A DNA stretch of 64,000 nucleotides from Papilionanthe hookeriana x Papilionanthe teres (GCA_022702705.1 CM040428.1:94856287-94920286), one strand, 5' to 3'. Positions 1 to 12,872 are shown, numbered from the stretch's first letter. A program made the numbers and translations. The notes: a model not told the origin generated them from the letters alone.

Positions 1-460
1 CGGGGATACTCCGTCATGGCCAGGTGGATCCAATGCCATTAGTCATCAAGAGAATGGTAAAAAGATTGATAACATGGAGGGTACTGCCAGCAGATTGCAT
101 ACCCAACAGCTGCATTATTAACATTTACAAGCAGGGTGACTGCATACCCCCGCACATAGATCACCACGACTTTGTCAGACCTTTCTGCACGGTTTCTTTT
201 CTGAATGAATGCAATATCAAGTTTGGATCTGACCTCCGGATAGCAGGCCCAGGTGAGTTCCGAGGGCCAGTGAAGATACCATTACCGGTAGGTTCCGTCA
301 TGATGCGAAGGGCAACGGAGCGGATGTCGCTAAACATTGCATACCGGGAGTACCGATGAAGCGGATCTCGGTTACTTTCGAAGGATGGATGACGGGAAGA
401 CACCTTACCACTTCCGGCCCGGACCGGAGCTAGAGAACCTTCGGCCTTACGAGGCTGTGA
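1..460 (+). pseudogene. AlkB-like 2OG-Fe(II) dioxygenase domain of element A ORF3, broken
   Basis: This is the C-terminal part of an ALKBH9/10-like domain. The proximal half reads from the left edge to about 306 and contains NIYKQGDCIPPHID, with the 2-oxoglutarate-binding N-x-Y and the iron-binding H-x-D. Compared with element C, one base is missing near 305-315 and another near 373-378. In the shifted frames the distal iron-binding His (KHC) and the 2OG-binding Arg (KRIS) are still encoded. The domain ends by alignment with the stop of element C at about 460. An extra base there lets the frame run on to 615, but that tail matches untranslated sequence in element C. The N-terminal part is outside the window. 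The family acts on N6-methyladenine in RNA; activity here is not expected because of the frameshifts. Confidence 0.85.
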
Positions 461-1319
461 GTTGCATGGAAAATATCACACCTCCAACGTACATCCATAC
501 GGCATCCTTGCCAAGGATGGCTTGGAAGGTGATGTTATTGACCATGTACCCCACTATTCAGACATGGATTTTTGACAGATACCTTTTTGGATGGATCGAT
601 AAAGATCATACATAGTCCGTTTTGAGTCTACATGGATTGTATGAGATGTATTCCAGATCGAGTTGTATGATGTATCTTCGACATGATTGGAATGAAAGTG
701 ACCATGTCACATTTTTGGCCTTCACCTCTTTTGTGCAAATTGACTGGGAAACGCCATTAAAGTTAAATGAACTTTGAACAAAGAACAGAAAAGAAATAAA
801 AAAGAGAATAAAAACAACTTTCCGTAAAAAAAAAAAAATCTAAAAATGACGAACACCAAATTCACATGAACATTAAATAAACGATAAAATAAAATTTGAA
901 TCATTAAAAGATAAACAAAATGAACATAAATTTTAAATCAAATCTCAAATCAAATTTCAACCGAGTTCAAACTCATCTTTCCAAATTTCAAATTCAATCA
1001 ACTCAAATCTCAAATCAAATCTTAATCGAATTCAAATTCAATCTCCCAAATCTGAAATCCAATCTGTTCTACTCTTTCCCTTGTCTGGGATGGAAGCGGT
1101 TGATTCCATTGACACGGATCGAATCTGATGGCGAGGAATTATATCCAATCCAAACCAGTGACTTCCGATCAACTCTTTTGAATGGGATATGTAACATCTA
1201 CATATTCCCTCCTAACATATTTCCTTCCATGAAAGCCTTTTACAACTTTCATGAAATTCTCGAAACACCAAAATTCCACACTTTTCAAATCAACACTACG
1301 AATCTTTGCAAAGTCAATA
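461..1319 (+). other. 3' untranslated region of element A
   Basis: No gene is seen. The part at about 690-800 matches 58370-58470 of element C closely, including the stretch around GACTGGGAAACGCC, so it is a conserved family segment. The rest is A-rich and low in complexity, with repeated CAAATCTCAAATC-like words near 930-1060. Confidence 0.6.
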
Positions 1320-2240
1320 ATACATCAGAATCAAACTCTTGGGTTGAGGATTTTACATCCGAGACTGCATTGCTTTAGGATCCTTTCCCTATCGCAATGA
1401 AATACATCAAAATCAAACTTTTGGGTCGAGGATTTTACATCCGAGACTGCATTGCTTTAGGATCCTTTCCCTATTGCAATGAAATACATCAAAATCAAAC
1501 TTTTGGGTCGAGGATTTTACATCCGAGACTGCATTGCTTTAGGATTCTTTCCCTATTGCAATGAAGTACATCAAATTTAAATTCTTGGGTCGAGTATTTT
1601 ACATCTGAGACTGCATTGCTTTAGGATTCTTTCCCTATCGCAATGAAATACATCAAATTCAAACTTTTGGGTCGAGGATTTTACATCCGAGACTGCATTG
1701 CTTTAGGATCCTTTCCCTATCGCAATGAAATACATCAAAATCAAACTTTTGGGTTGAGGCTTTTACATCCGAGACTGCATTGCTTTAGGATCCTTTCCCT
1801 ATCGCAATAAAATACATCAAAATCAAACTTTTGGGTCGAGGATTTTACATCTGATACTGCATTGCTTTAGGATCCTTTCCCTATCGCAATGAAATACATC
1901 AAAATCAAACTTTTAGGTCGAGGATTTTACATCCGAGACTGCATTGCTTTAGGATCCTTTCCCTATCGCAATGAAATACATCAAAATCAAACTTTTGGGT
2001 CGAGGATTTTACATCCGAGACTGCATTGCTTTAGGATTCTTTCCCTATTGCAATGAAGTACATCAAATTTAAATTTTTGGAGTTGAGGATTTTACATCCG
2101 ATACCGCATTGCTTTAGGTTATCTCCCTATTGCAATGAAATACATCAAAAAAATCAAACTCTTGAGGTTAAGGATTTTACATCCAATACCGCATTGCTCC
2201 GAGATTTCTCCTCATTGTAATGATTCAATCCAATCAATTC
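1320..2240 (+). repeat. 82-bp tandem repeat in the 3' UTR of element A
   Basis: About eleven copies of an 82-bp unit. The landmark GGATCC or GGATTC recurs at 1378, 1460, 1542, 1624, 1706, 1788, 1870, 1952 and 2034, a constant step of 82. Other words in each unit are GAGGATTTTACATCC and GACTGCATTGCTTTAGG. The first copy and the last two copies (after about 2060) are diverged. Element C has an unrelated 46-bp repeat in the same place. Confidence 0.95.
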
Positions 2241-2642
2241 AATTTTCTTTTGAGGTTGAAGATGTTACATCTAAAACCACGAAATTCCAATTTTCATTTT
2301 AAATCAAATCCCTTCAAATTAATCTTAACCATACTTCAATCTAAATTAAAACTCAAACTAAAATCTAAGTTCACACATCAAAACTTAAACTAAAACAAAA
2401 TGAAATCTAAATTGAAATTCCCCCAGATCATGTGATTTGGAATTCACCTTCTTTTCCTTTCCCCAGCGAGAGTTCAGGAATCTCCAGTTTCAGAGATATA
2501 CTTGACACTCCCCAGCGGAAACTCTTCTACTTCGTCCTAAGTTTGTCACTTGGACATCTGTGTTGGTTTTGCTTATCGCTTCGGTCAACACCAATATGCG
2601 CGGTGTGCTCCGTCAGCTCACCATACCTATTGGGGGTCCATT
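2241..2642 (+). other. Pre-LTR region of element A with candidate polypurine tract
   Basis: From about 2425 the sequence matches 59465-59678 of element C up to the LTR border. The only purine run near the border is TGGGGG at 2631-2636, seven bases before the LTR, which is a weak polypurine-tract candidate. No gene is seen. Confidence 0.55.
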
Positions 2643-5475
2643 TGTTGACCTCATTTTTGATGAGGTCTTCTCTTCTTCATTTTAGTACTTAGGATCTAGC
2701 CTTAGGCTTTTCCTTTGACTATCTTAGAGGACTAGAATTGGGATCCACCATCTAGAATTTCAAACCACTTCTTAACTCCCTGCAAACTCCACAAACTTGA
2801 TCGTAGACCCCTAATCACCTAGAGGGTTGAAAATCAAATGTGGAAGTTTAAAGGATGGGTTCCTATAGGACTCTTTGGCCTTAGGACCGCCACAGGTGGC
2901 TCGGTACGAGTGAAGGGGCTGACTTACACACACACTACACTCATACACTACACTTTCACACACATCCTAAAACCACACCCATACCAAACTTGACCTCCTG
3001 ACTCATGTAGGTGATTCACATGGATGGTCCTTAACCCCTAAGCCCTTGGCTAAGAGGGTTAGGAACAACAAAGTGAATGCCTCAAATGAGTCCCTTCATG
3101 GCTCATGTGGGCTTGATGTGGCTTCATGGCTCAACCAAAACGATTTCATTCCATTCAAATTTACCCAATCTTCAATTTTCCAAATTTTCAATTTTTGACC
3201 CCCGGGACCCTACACCCGCCTAACCTACCCAAAACCCTTGAAACTACTCAAAATTTGCAAAATCACCTAAATTGCCCAAAATTCCCCAAAATCAATCCCA
3301 AACATTTCCACATCACTCAAATTGATCATCCATACCCAAAAATACCAAAAATACCTCCCAATACCCTCCAAATACCCAAAATAACCCCCTTGACCTAAAA
3401 ATCCAAAAATTCAGCAAATTCCTAGAAAATTCCAGAAAATCCCAAATATTCCCAATTTCATTTTGTTCAACTACACCATGGGCCAATTTTGTCAATTTAC
3501 CCTACTTTTGTCAAAACCCCCAATTTGACTCATTTTAACCCTAAGTGAACTCAATGTCAAACCAAACCTACCCAATTGATTCAAATTCTGGTCCAATTCA
3601 ATTCTAAACTTCAATTCAACATTCCCAACACCAATTTAGACCAAATCCAAGTCCAATTTGATTGAAATTTGGATCCAATTTCACTTTTGGCCTTAAAACC
3701 TAATTTGGACCCATAACCCAAACCTAACCCAAACTCACCCAATTCAACTCCAATTAACCCCAAATCTTTTCTAAATCTTCCTTAAAATCCCTACAAACAA
3801 AACACTAATATGATTTGCCCAACATTTAGACCCAAAACCCACTCAAATTCAACCTAAAGCTAAAAGGCCCAATTTTGACCTAAACCCAAACCTAACCCAA
3901 ATGAGCCCAAACCCCAAAATCAAAGCCCAACCAAAGTCAAAACCTCTTTAAAACACTTCCATAGACATTTCCCAACATTAATTTTACATCAATATCAACC
4001 CTAGCCCAACATTGGCCCAAGTTAGCCCACTTTGACCTATATTGGCCCATTCACCAAAGGAGCCCAAATTCAACCCAATTCAAATCCAAATCACTCCCAA
4101 TTTGCTCCAAGACATCTATGAGCTAAACCCAACAATTATTTGGCCCAAGCCTTTACCAAAATTTCATCCTAAAGTCCATTTTAAAATTCAAAAAGCCCAC
4201 TTCCCTTAAACCTTCCTAAAAGCCCACTTCCTTCAAATTCAAAAGCCCAAATTCATCCAAAGCCCACATGACATTTCCATTTGCCATCCACTTAATCAAA
4301 GCCATTCCCTAAGTTCTAATCCCATCAATTAAACAATTCCAAATCAAGCCCCATAACAATTTCCATTAAAATGCCAAAATCCACAAAATCCTTTTTTATG
4401 AAATTGACCCAATCTTTTCCCAAGCCACATGGAGCCATGAAGCCACATGCAAGCCATTGGCAAGCCATGAGGATCTCTAAGTTGTCAACTCTCCTTAAAT
4501 GGCAAAAGGAGGAGGTCCTTTAAGCACCTCCTAAAAGTCATTAACCTTAAGCATGTTTCACCATAAGCCAAATTTAATCCAAATATATTTGGATAAGGAC
4601 TTCTCCATGCCAAACCAGCTGATCCTTGTGACTCCCCACAACACCTAAAGCCACCTTAAAGGGTGAACCAAGCCCAAAATGATGGGTTGACCCAAACCTA
4701 GCCAAAATGGCCTCTTCCCCATTCCATTCCATGCCATCCCCTTTACACATGGCAAGGCCCAATTGACTGCACTAAACCCCAGCCCTGACCCACCTGGACC
4801 CGAGGGTGACCCATGTCCGTCGGCCGGCCCGCACAGGTCGCCGGAAAACTCCATGGCCGAGAGCTCACATGTGAGCCCAAGCTTGGAATTCTTACCTGCT
4901 GAGCTGCCCCATCCCCAGTGGCCATTGTAGTTGTTCTTCTCATGCCAAGAGCAGCTGATCCCAAGCCCTAACTCTCCCTGGGAGGCCCTCCACCCTGAGA
5001 GGTGCTGAAACAAAACCTTAAGGAAACTCTGCCAAAATTGTTCCAGACTATTCCCCACACATAGAGCATTTGATCCCCACTGAATTCCAGCCCCAATTCC
5101 CTCCAGTGAGCCCAATTTTGAGCTCAAACTTTAGCCCAAAAACCAGGACACTTCTTCACAGTGGATCAATCTTCAAATTGATTGGTCCTACACCTTCACC
5201 AGACCAAGAGAAGGTGTCCACCAGCAAAAGCCCCATCTCTAGGCCACCTAGTTGCTCCAGCCTCCAAGCTTTGTGATCGACTGTTGTAGAAATCCTACCT
5301 AGGCAATTCACCAGACCAGGAGACTTCATCTGGAGCTTGCTGGGATCCAATCAAAGGTGAAACAACCCTTAGATCGAAGCCACACTTCTCTGAGCAAAGG
5401 TATGGCCTCACTCTTCTTCCCAAGATTTTGAACATTCTCCATTTTCATTAAGTCAATTTCATGCCACATAAACCG

Positions 5476-5510
5476 TATGGATGTGTTCGTCTTCTCGAGA
5501 CGAATCCATA
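5476..5510 (+). promoter_or_regulatory. Conserved LTR dyad (hairpin), copy in LTR A
   Basis: TATGGAT, then TTCGTCT, then a five-base loop, then AGACGAA and TCCATA can fold into a hairpin. The same dyad is at 24421-24455 (B), 35331-35365 (C 5' LTR), 62481-62515 (C 3' LTR, two stem changes) and 52393-52427 (D, minus strand). Its function is unknown; it lies about 80 bp downstream of the donor-like AAGGTATG. Confidence 0.6.
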
Positions 5511-7557
5511 GAGCATAAGAACGTTAAATTTGGTCAAGTATCAAATGAGATCTTAGGCCTAGAAGATGGACGGTTCTCGGGCTAGGAGGCTTGGGGACGA
5601 TGAACGGATGCCGTTCATTTAATACACGCGCGGACGGATGGCTCAGATTAGGTCGGATCGGCAGATGATACGCGGAAGGCGGGACCCGGGCTGCTGACTC
5701 AAGTAGCGGCGTCGAATGGGAGCGCGCCGCGTGGCCATTCGGAGATGCCGAGGATGACGCGGCGCCGACTCGGATAAATAGAAAATTAGGGATTTTTCTA
5801 TTTATTTAATTCCCTAAACTTCAAAAATCCATAACTTTGTGTAGGAAAATCATAAAAATAAAATAAAAATACCCTCTTGCTCGAGTGAACGAGAGAAGAA
5901 TAATGTGGAAAAGAAATCATTTAATTTCATCAAGTATTTTATTTTTAATAATTTATTTACCTTCTAAATTCTTTCAATTCTCCATGCATATAGGAAATTC
6001 ACCATGGCATGAGACCATAGGGCTTTTGAAGCCTCTGAATTTGGGAACATTCCCTAAATTTTCCAAAGTCAGAGGCCATCCCTATGAGAAGTTATTGATT
6101 TTTTAAATTCATGTTACTCTTTTGAGTATTTTAAATCTAATAATTAGCATGTTGTGAAATAAATTCTAGGAAAATTTGGTGATGTCTCTTATGACCAGAG
6201 GATCTTAGGAAAAACAGGTTTTGAGTTAACTCATTTAAAATAACCCTAATTGGCTTAGACACCCAAAATAGATCCCTAATTAATTAGAGCTAACAATACA
6301 TCAAATTGACTTGAAATCAATTCTCCACTGACCTTTAGGATCAGAGGAACACACCATAAAAATTTGAAGTCAATTGGACTTGGTTAGCCCTACTAAATGG
6401 GTTGATTAAGCCATTTAGTCAATTTGAACTTTAAAAATTCATAACTTTCAAAATACCTTTCAAAAATTCACCAAATTGGTCTTGGAGCCTCTCTGATATT
6501 AGGGGAATTTAAGAAAATTAAAATTTCAATTTTCTAAAAAAGTTGATTTTTAATATTATTTTAATATTTTTAATAATTAAAAAATAATAAAAATCACAAA
6601 AATAATAAATTCACCAAAATGTCACATTTTGAATTTTAATCACTTAGGAACAAACCCCATATTTTTCTAAGGTCTATTTAATGAGATATTAAATTTTAAA
6701 GCCCTAGGGTAATTTTAAAATTAAAAAATGTATTTTCTAGCATTTCCACTAAAATAATTATAATAAATCATAGAAAAATCAGAAAATTGCAAAAAGTAAT
6801 TCTCTGATTTCCTTGATATCAGAGAGATTTTTGAAAAATATAAAATTCATTTTTCAACCTTTATTTTATTTTTAAATTAATTAACACTCCAAAACTTAAA
6901 ATAATTATAATAAAAATAATATAATTCAAAAAATCACCAAAATTGGTCCAAGTGGTCCTCTGGTCATTAGAAATATCCCATAATTTTCTTAAGAACAGAA
7001 ACTTTCCCTTGGTCATATTATTAAATTTTCCTTGGAAATTCCTATTATCCACTAAAAATAATTATATAAATAAATTAAATACAGAAAAATCACATTTTCT
7101 CCTCTCATGTCTTTATTGACATATGAGTGAAGTCACATAAAAATTTCAAATTCATTTGAGCTCAATTTAGTGAGTTATGGAATTATTAAGCTTGAAGGGA
7201 AAAATGGTAATTAAAAATTTTAACCTTTAATTAAAACTTTAGGTTTAATAAAATTAGCAAGTAAAATATTTGATCTTAATCTGGTTTGAATGATTGAAAT
7301 TTAAATAATTAAAGGGTAGAAACTCATTAAACAATTTAAAATAATTGAAATAAACCTTAATTAGATAATTGATTAAATTTGGAAGAATAATAAAATTGGA
7401 ATTATTAAAATAGGGATATTATTAGGAAGAGATTTATTCTTTAATTTAAAAATCCCTAAATTAATCATCTCAATAATATTTAATTCTTAACTAAAATGAT
7501 AATTCAAATTTAAGTTTTAAAATGTTAAAGGACTTAATCATTAAATAAAATTAAAAT

Positions 7558-7910
7558 TAAATTATTAAACTTTTTTTTTTAAATTTTCAATTAAATTTAA
7601 ATTAGAAATAAAATTAAATTAAAGATTAAATTAAATTAAATCAAACAAATTAAATAAATTAAATAAATTAAATAAATTAAATAAATTAAATAAGTTGAAT
7701 AAATTAAATTAAATTAAAACAAATTAAATTAAATTAGATTAAATTAAATTAAATTAAAATTAAATCAAATTTAATTAAATTAAAAGAAATTAAATCAAAT
7801 TAAACTAAATTAATTTAACATTAAATCAAAATAAATTGAATTAAATTAAATTAAATTAAAGTTAAAATTAAATTAAATTAAATTAAAGTTAAATTAAATT
7901 AAAAATAACA
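7558..7910 (+). repeat. AATTA pentanucleotide array in LTR A
   Basis: Imperfect tandem AATTA (AAATT) units interrupted by variants such as AATAAATT. The same array is in every LTR that covers this part, with different lengths, and it accounts for part of the LTR length differences. Confidence 0.9.
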
Positions 7911-8441
7911 TCACCTAAGACATGAAAGAAGTTAAATATAAAGTAACTTGAACACTATTCTAAATTTAAACCCTTTAACTGAAATTAAACTAAATCACAA
8001 ATCATTGGAACACCAATTTGCCCTCGAAAACTTTAAATATCATAACTCCTAAACAAAACATTAAATGAAATGTTACTTCACTTATAGGACATTCAAATAT
8101 CCTAGTTCACTGAGTAAGATAACAACAAAACTTAACTAAACCTCGGACAATTACTTCACCTGATTGATTAAATCCATTTGGACTTAAAACAATCCTAGCA
8201 ATATTGAAAAGATGTTTAAGATTTTTCTTAAGCACTTCCTCAATACGATAGGATGTTTATAAGAACAACTAAATTTAATTGTTCTTTGATGAAGAAAATC
8301 ATCCTCAAACCAAAACACAAGAACCTAGACGCCATAGGAAATGACTAGCTATAGGATTAGGAATTTGGTAGAAAATCATAACCCTTCCCTTAGCTTTACC
8401 TAGGAACTTGTTTAAATATTCTAATTGTGTTTTAAGTGCAG

Positions 8442-8467
8442 TTTGGGATGACGGGAAGACCCTCCAG
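8442..8467 (+). promoter_or_regulatory. Conserved 26-nt block between splice-site-like borders, LTR A
   Basis: The block is preceded by TTTTAAGTGCAG (acceptor-like) and followed by GTACGC (its last bases with the flank give CCAG/GTACGC, donor-like). It is nearly identical in LTRs A, B, C and D (27387-27412, 38239-38264, and 49337-49362 on the minus strand). It could be a micro-exon of a spliced leader, or a protein-binding site. No transcript evidence is available. Confidence 0.4.
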
Positions 8468-9611
8468 GTACGCTTTTATTTTATGCAATTTCTTTAATTG
8501 CATCGCACTTACCTTTTCTTGCATCATAAACAACTGTTGCATGAAAACCCACACCTCTAGGATAGTCCCTAAAACTGAAACCAAAACTAAATTAAAAGTC
8601 ATTGTAAGATAAAATTCACCGCCACAACATTTCAAAATATAAAACAACTCAAAATTTAATCACAAACATAACACAAAACTACAATTACAACTAAATTAAA
8701 ACGTCCTGTTGGATGATTGGGAATACCTCGGATGATGTAACCTACGTGTTGCTAACGGGATTTCCCACGGTCTAAATGAAAGTGTGGAACTCATTCAGTT
8801 GAGTTTAGTAAATTCATCTGGACTAAATGAATCCGATAAAAATAATGATACCGGAAGTATGGAACCGTGGGATCTTAACCGGTGTCGTTATAATCAACTT
8901 TAAAATTTGTTTTAATTAAAACACAAAAAACACTTGGAAATTAAGATTTTCTCTAAACCAAAACACTTTTCTCATCCCCTGATTTATGACTTCTATAACT
9001 AAACCTCTGCAACAATAAGGAGCTCGGAGCATGGTGGGCAGCACGGCCATCGTCATCAGCAAAACTTTCTTAGAATTAAACAACAAAGTCATAGGACTTC
9101 GAGGTAGTTTGCCTAGTGCAACATAAATCCTCAACCTTTTGTTAGGCATTTGCATTGCAAATTAAGCCCTAACCGGTCTTAGGATTCCGAGGTAGTCGTC
9201 CGATACGACATAAACCCTCACATTTTCGAGGCTATTTGTATGATTTTATCATACAAATATAAGTCCTAATTAATTAAAATTGGCAAGATCAAAACATTAA
9301 ATAAACATTAGGACTTTCCTAAATCTAAGCCACACAATAGGATAGTTGGGAAATTACCGAAGTTCGCTTCGAATCTGTAATTTCTCCTACTTTTCTTCCT
9401 TTGAATTCCCAAAACAAAATGTTCCAAACTCGATCGATTCCCTATTGAAATTCCAAGATTCAATCCCTTGAAAACTTAAACTTTGAGATTCTTGAGAGCA
9501 GAATTACTGATTATTATCGAGAGTTTTCTTAGGTGATTCCCGTCACTTAAGATGTAATTAACTATAGGGGCTTGCCCTTATAGGGAATTTTAAGAACCCA
9601 AGTAATATAAA

Positions 9612-9641
9612 CCCTGTTTAATGCTTTTATATTAAGCAGGG
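9612..9641 (+). promoter_or_regulatory. Conserved dyad near the LTR 3' end, LTR A
   Basis: CCCTGTTTAAT and ATTAAGCAGGG form an inverted repeat with one mismatch pair. It recurs near 28592-28627 (B), 39421-39450 (C) and on the minus strand near 48099-48129 (D) and 19920-19950. A second dyad lies just upstream (CTATAGGGGCTTGCCCTTATAG, about 9563-9584). Position near the LTR end suggests RNA folding in R/U5, but this is not shown. Confidence 0.45.
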
Positions 9642-9977
9642 GAATTTGTCGGCTTATAAAATTGGTTCGCAGACCAAACGAATGTCACAAATCTTCTAGT
9701 TTATTTAATCGAGCCCCATTACCAAGCAGTGTGTTTATTCTTCGGGGTAGATACATGGTTTGTGGCGCGGTGCTCGTTTATGTAAACTATTCGGGATGTG
9801 AGATCAGTTTGATTTCATATCTTAAGATTTTCAAACTTAAAATTATTTTCAAAATCAAATGCTACTTTCTAAATTATATATATATTTAAATTAAATTTAA
9901 AATATAAAATTCGCCGACAATTTCTGTTAGGTGACCCCTTTTTCAAAAATTAAACACATAACCTAAAATATGCCGAC

Positions 9978-12872
9978 TCCCCCATAAGCCCCACTTCTCG
10001 ATCTCTATCTCGCTCCCTCTTACCATCTTGCTCCTTCTCTTGCACCCAGCCTCACTCTTCGTTACTGTATCTTTCTCTCTTTTCTCTCTCTATACCTTTC
10101 TCTATCTCCCTCTCTTACTCTCTCTTTCATGCACTCTATTTTATGCTCTCTTTTGCTCTCTTCATTGTTGCTCTCTCTTCCCTCTTTCATCTCATGCTTT
10201 CTCTCCCTTTATCCCCTAATCTATATCTCCATCTCCATTGCTTCAATCCCTCCCACTATCTCTCTTTCTTCTCTCCCTCCTTCCCTCTCTTTCCCCATCT
10301 CCCTCTCTATCTACCTCTCTCTTTCTCTCTCTAGCTATTCTTCTATTCTTCCTATCTCTTTACCTCTCATTCACTCTCTCTTACTCAATCTTCCTTTAGT
10401 CTCACTTAGCTATCTATTTTCTTTTCACTCTCTATCACAGTCTCTCTACTACTCTTTCTTTAATCCATCTCACTCCGTCCCTCCCTTATCATTCTCACTC
10501 ACTCCATCCTTCTCTCTCACATACCCTCTATTCCACTTTTTTGTATCTCTCTTTCTCTCTCTCACTCTCTCTTCTATCTCTCTGTCTTTACACACCTTGT
10601 ATCTCACACTATCTCTTTTTCACTCTTCCAGCCTCTTTCATTCCCTACATCCTTCTCTTTATCCACTCTCGTTGTCTCTTTCTCTCTCTCTCTTGCTCCA
10701 TGTCTCGCTCACTCACTCTCTCCCTCTGTCCCTCTCTCATTCTCTCTCTTCCTTGACTCATCCTTTATTATGTCTGACACTCTCTCCCATTCTCGCTCCA
10801 TCTTTATCTCTCCTTCATTTCACTATCACCCTTACTCTCACGTACCACTCTCTCTTTTTATCATCCATTCTCTTTTTCTCTCCTCACTCTGTCTTCCTCA
10901 ATCCCTCAATCTTTCTCTATGTCTCTCACTTGCCTTCTTCTGTCTCTGTCTCTCTTGCGCTCTCTCCCACTTTCCCTTCCAGGCTCTCATTCTCTCTCCA
11001 TCACTCTCTCATTCTCTTACTCTCCCTCTCCCTCTCTGTTAACCACTCCCTCTTTCTCTATCTTCCCTCATTCTCCTTCTCTCCCTATATCTCTCTCACT
11101 CTCACTTCCTCTTTCTCTCCCTTCCTCTCACATTCTCACAAATTGTTCTCTCTTTCTTTCTCTTTTTATTACTCACACTTCTCTAACTCTTTCTTTTATG
11201 TTTCTCTCTCACTCTCTCTTCCTCACACACACAATCTCTCTCTTTACTCAATATTTCTCTTCCTCTATACCTCAAACACACTATCTCCATTGCACTCTAA
11301 CTTTTGTCTCTCCCAAATCCTCTCTCTTCTTTCTCATTGTCTATCACATGCTCTCACATTTCGCTCTATCTCCCTCTCTTTATTTCTCTCTCTCACTCCT
11401 TCCCTCTCTGTCTCCCCTAAGTCTCACTCTCTTTCTTTTACTCTTGTCCTCACTCTCTCCCTCTCATCTATATATCTCTCTTCATCCCTTCCTCATACTA
11501 TTTCATTCCCTCACTCTTTATCTCTTACTTCCCTTCCCCCTCCCTTAATCACACACTCTCTCTCTTCCCACTCTCCAAATATCAGTTTTTCTCACTTTTC
11601 CTTCACTCTCATTCTCTTTCTTATAACATCTTCTCTCCCTCACTCTCTTTTCCTATTTCTCTCTGGATCTCTTTCACTCTCTCACTATTGTTCTCTTTAT
11701 GTCTCACACTCTCCCTCTATCATTCTCACTCCCTCATCCGTACCCTCTCCAGGGCTTCCTTATGTAGCTAACTCTTCTCTCTCCATCTCGTACACTCATA
11801 CACTCCCTTTCTCTCTCAATCTCTCTCCCATCACCCTCTTTAGCTTAATTTCTCACTCTCTATCTCACTCTTTGTTACCATTTAGTTCTTTCACTCTAAC
11901 TCTCTCCTCTCTCACCCTTGCTCTACTTTTCTCTTTTCTCTCTCTATCCCCTCTATTATTTCTCTCACTCTCTCTCTTTCTTATTCTCTATTCTCTTTGT
12001 TTATCATATACTCTCTTTTACACTCTCCTTTGTAGATCTCTTCTCTCTTTCTCTTGCTTTTCTCTCACTCTATCCCCCATTCTCTCTTGCTTCCATCCAT
12101 TCCTTTCTCATTCTCTTTGCTCTCTATCCCTCCCTCCCTCTCCCTTCCGTTATCCCTCTCTGTCTCCCACTCTCTTACTCTCTCTCTCTCTTAACATTCT
12201 CCCATTTTCCCTCTATTTTAACCTCTCAATCACATACTCTTAGTCGATCATCCCTTAGTCTCTCTTCTCACTCTCTCTCTCATTCACTCTCTTCCTTTCC
12301 CTTTCTTGCTCTCTTTAAACCCTCTCGCTACCTCCTTCTATCTCTCTTTGCACTCACTCTCTTCTCCTCTCTCTCATACTTTATTCCACCGCTCTTTATC
12401 TCTCTCTCACACTCTTCTGTCACTCTCTTTTGATTCTCCCTTTATCCCTCACTACCTCCCTCTCACTCTCACTCCCATTTTTACTCCCTTCATCTTTCTC
12501 TTTCTCTTGCTCTTTTTATCTCTCGCTCTCTTGCTCCCACACTCTCTCACTCTCTCTTTCCCTCTCTCCCGCTCTCTCTTCCCTGACCCTCTCTTTTCTT
12601 TATTTCTCTCTCACACTCTTCTTTCTCACTCTCTCTTCCTCTCTCCTCAGCTTCACTCTTACTCTTACTCCCTCATTCCCTCTCTCTTTATTGTCCATAT
12701 TCATTCTCTCTCGCTTACTCTCTCTTCGACTGATCTCTCTCCACTCTCTCCTCACAATCTTTCTCTCCCTCTCACCCTCGCTTACTTCCCTTCCTCCCTC
12801 CCTCCCTCTCTCTCCCTCTCACTCTCTTTCACTTCATCCCCTCTCTCTCCCACTAAATTTCATTATATACCC

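Larger units (their letters stand above)
1..9977 (+). mobile_element. Element A: 3' part of a Tat/Ogre-like LTR retrotransposon
   Basis: The window opens inside this element. In order it holds the end of an AlkB-like ORF, an untranslated stretch, an 82-bp tandem repeat, a short G-run that could be the polypurine tract, and a 3' LTR. The order and the sequences on either side of the tandem repeat match element C at 57691-64000, so both belong to one family. The 5' part lies outside the window. The right edge at 9977 abuts a CT-rich array, which was probably the insertion target. Confidence 0.85.
2643..9977 (+). repeat. 3' LTR of element A
   Basis: It starts with TGTTGACC and is colinear over about 7.3 kb with the other LTRs here. 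It should end GCCGACA but reads GCCGAC then T, so the last base is changed or lost. Order of parts: terminal hairpin, CCCAA-rich half, splice-donor-like AAAGGTATG (about 5392-5400), dyad 5476-5510, GC-rich CpG-containing part (5570-5770), AT-rich half, AATTA array, 26-nt conserved block (8442-8467), dyad 9612-9641. The TATTTAAA segment seen in C, B and D is missing because of a deletion of about 40 bp near 4995. Short ORFs at 5885-6106 (+) and 6861-7052 (-) recur in other LTR copies but look like chance reading of conserved sequence. Confidence 0.9.

Noticed and set aside
461..615. C-terminal extension of the AlkB ORF in element A
   Set aside because: It is opened by one extra base relative to element C, and the DNA matches the untranslated region there.
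1320..2240. CRISPR array (regular repeats in element A, also 58655-59200)
   Set aside because: Repeats are directly adjacent without unique spacers, and the DNA is a plant retroelement.
3200..4400. CCCAAA-rich sequence as degenerate telomere repeat
   Set aside because: The words vary (CCCAAT, CCCAAAT, CCTAACC) with no regular CCCTAAA unit, and the stretch is colinear in all LTRs.
4645..5127. Minus-strand Gly/Ser/Trp-rich ORF in LTR A, similar to 61814-62368 and 52881-53191
   Set aside because: It lies in the GC-richer part of the LTR, opposite to the transcription direction, with no shared start or domain.
5770..5780. ATAAATAG after the GC-rich LTR segment as a TATA box
   Set aside because: Other LTRs read ATAAGTAG here, so it is not conserved.
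5885..6106. Plus-strand LTR ORF recurring at 35732-36022 and 62906-63172
   Set aside because: Same reasoning: start points and lengths differ between copies and no domain is seen.
6861..7052. Antisense ORF of about 63 codons with a hydrophobic C-terminus, recurring at 25765-25956 and 50846-51040
   Set aside because: It recurs because the LTRs are homologous. Amino-acid changes between copies are frequent, and the C 5' LTR copy has a stop, so there is no sign of selection for a protein.
10129..12243. Open frame of 704 codons and many overlapping ones in the CT-rich blocks
   Set aside because: They encode only Ser/Leu/Phe/Pro/His strings, occur in several frames at once, and follow from the lack of A and G on that strand. 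No domain is seen.
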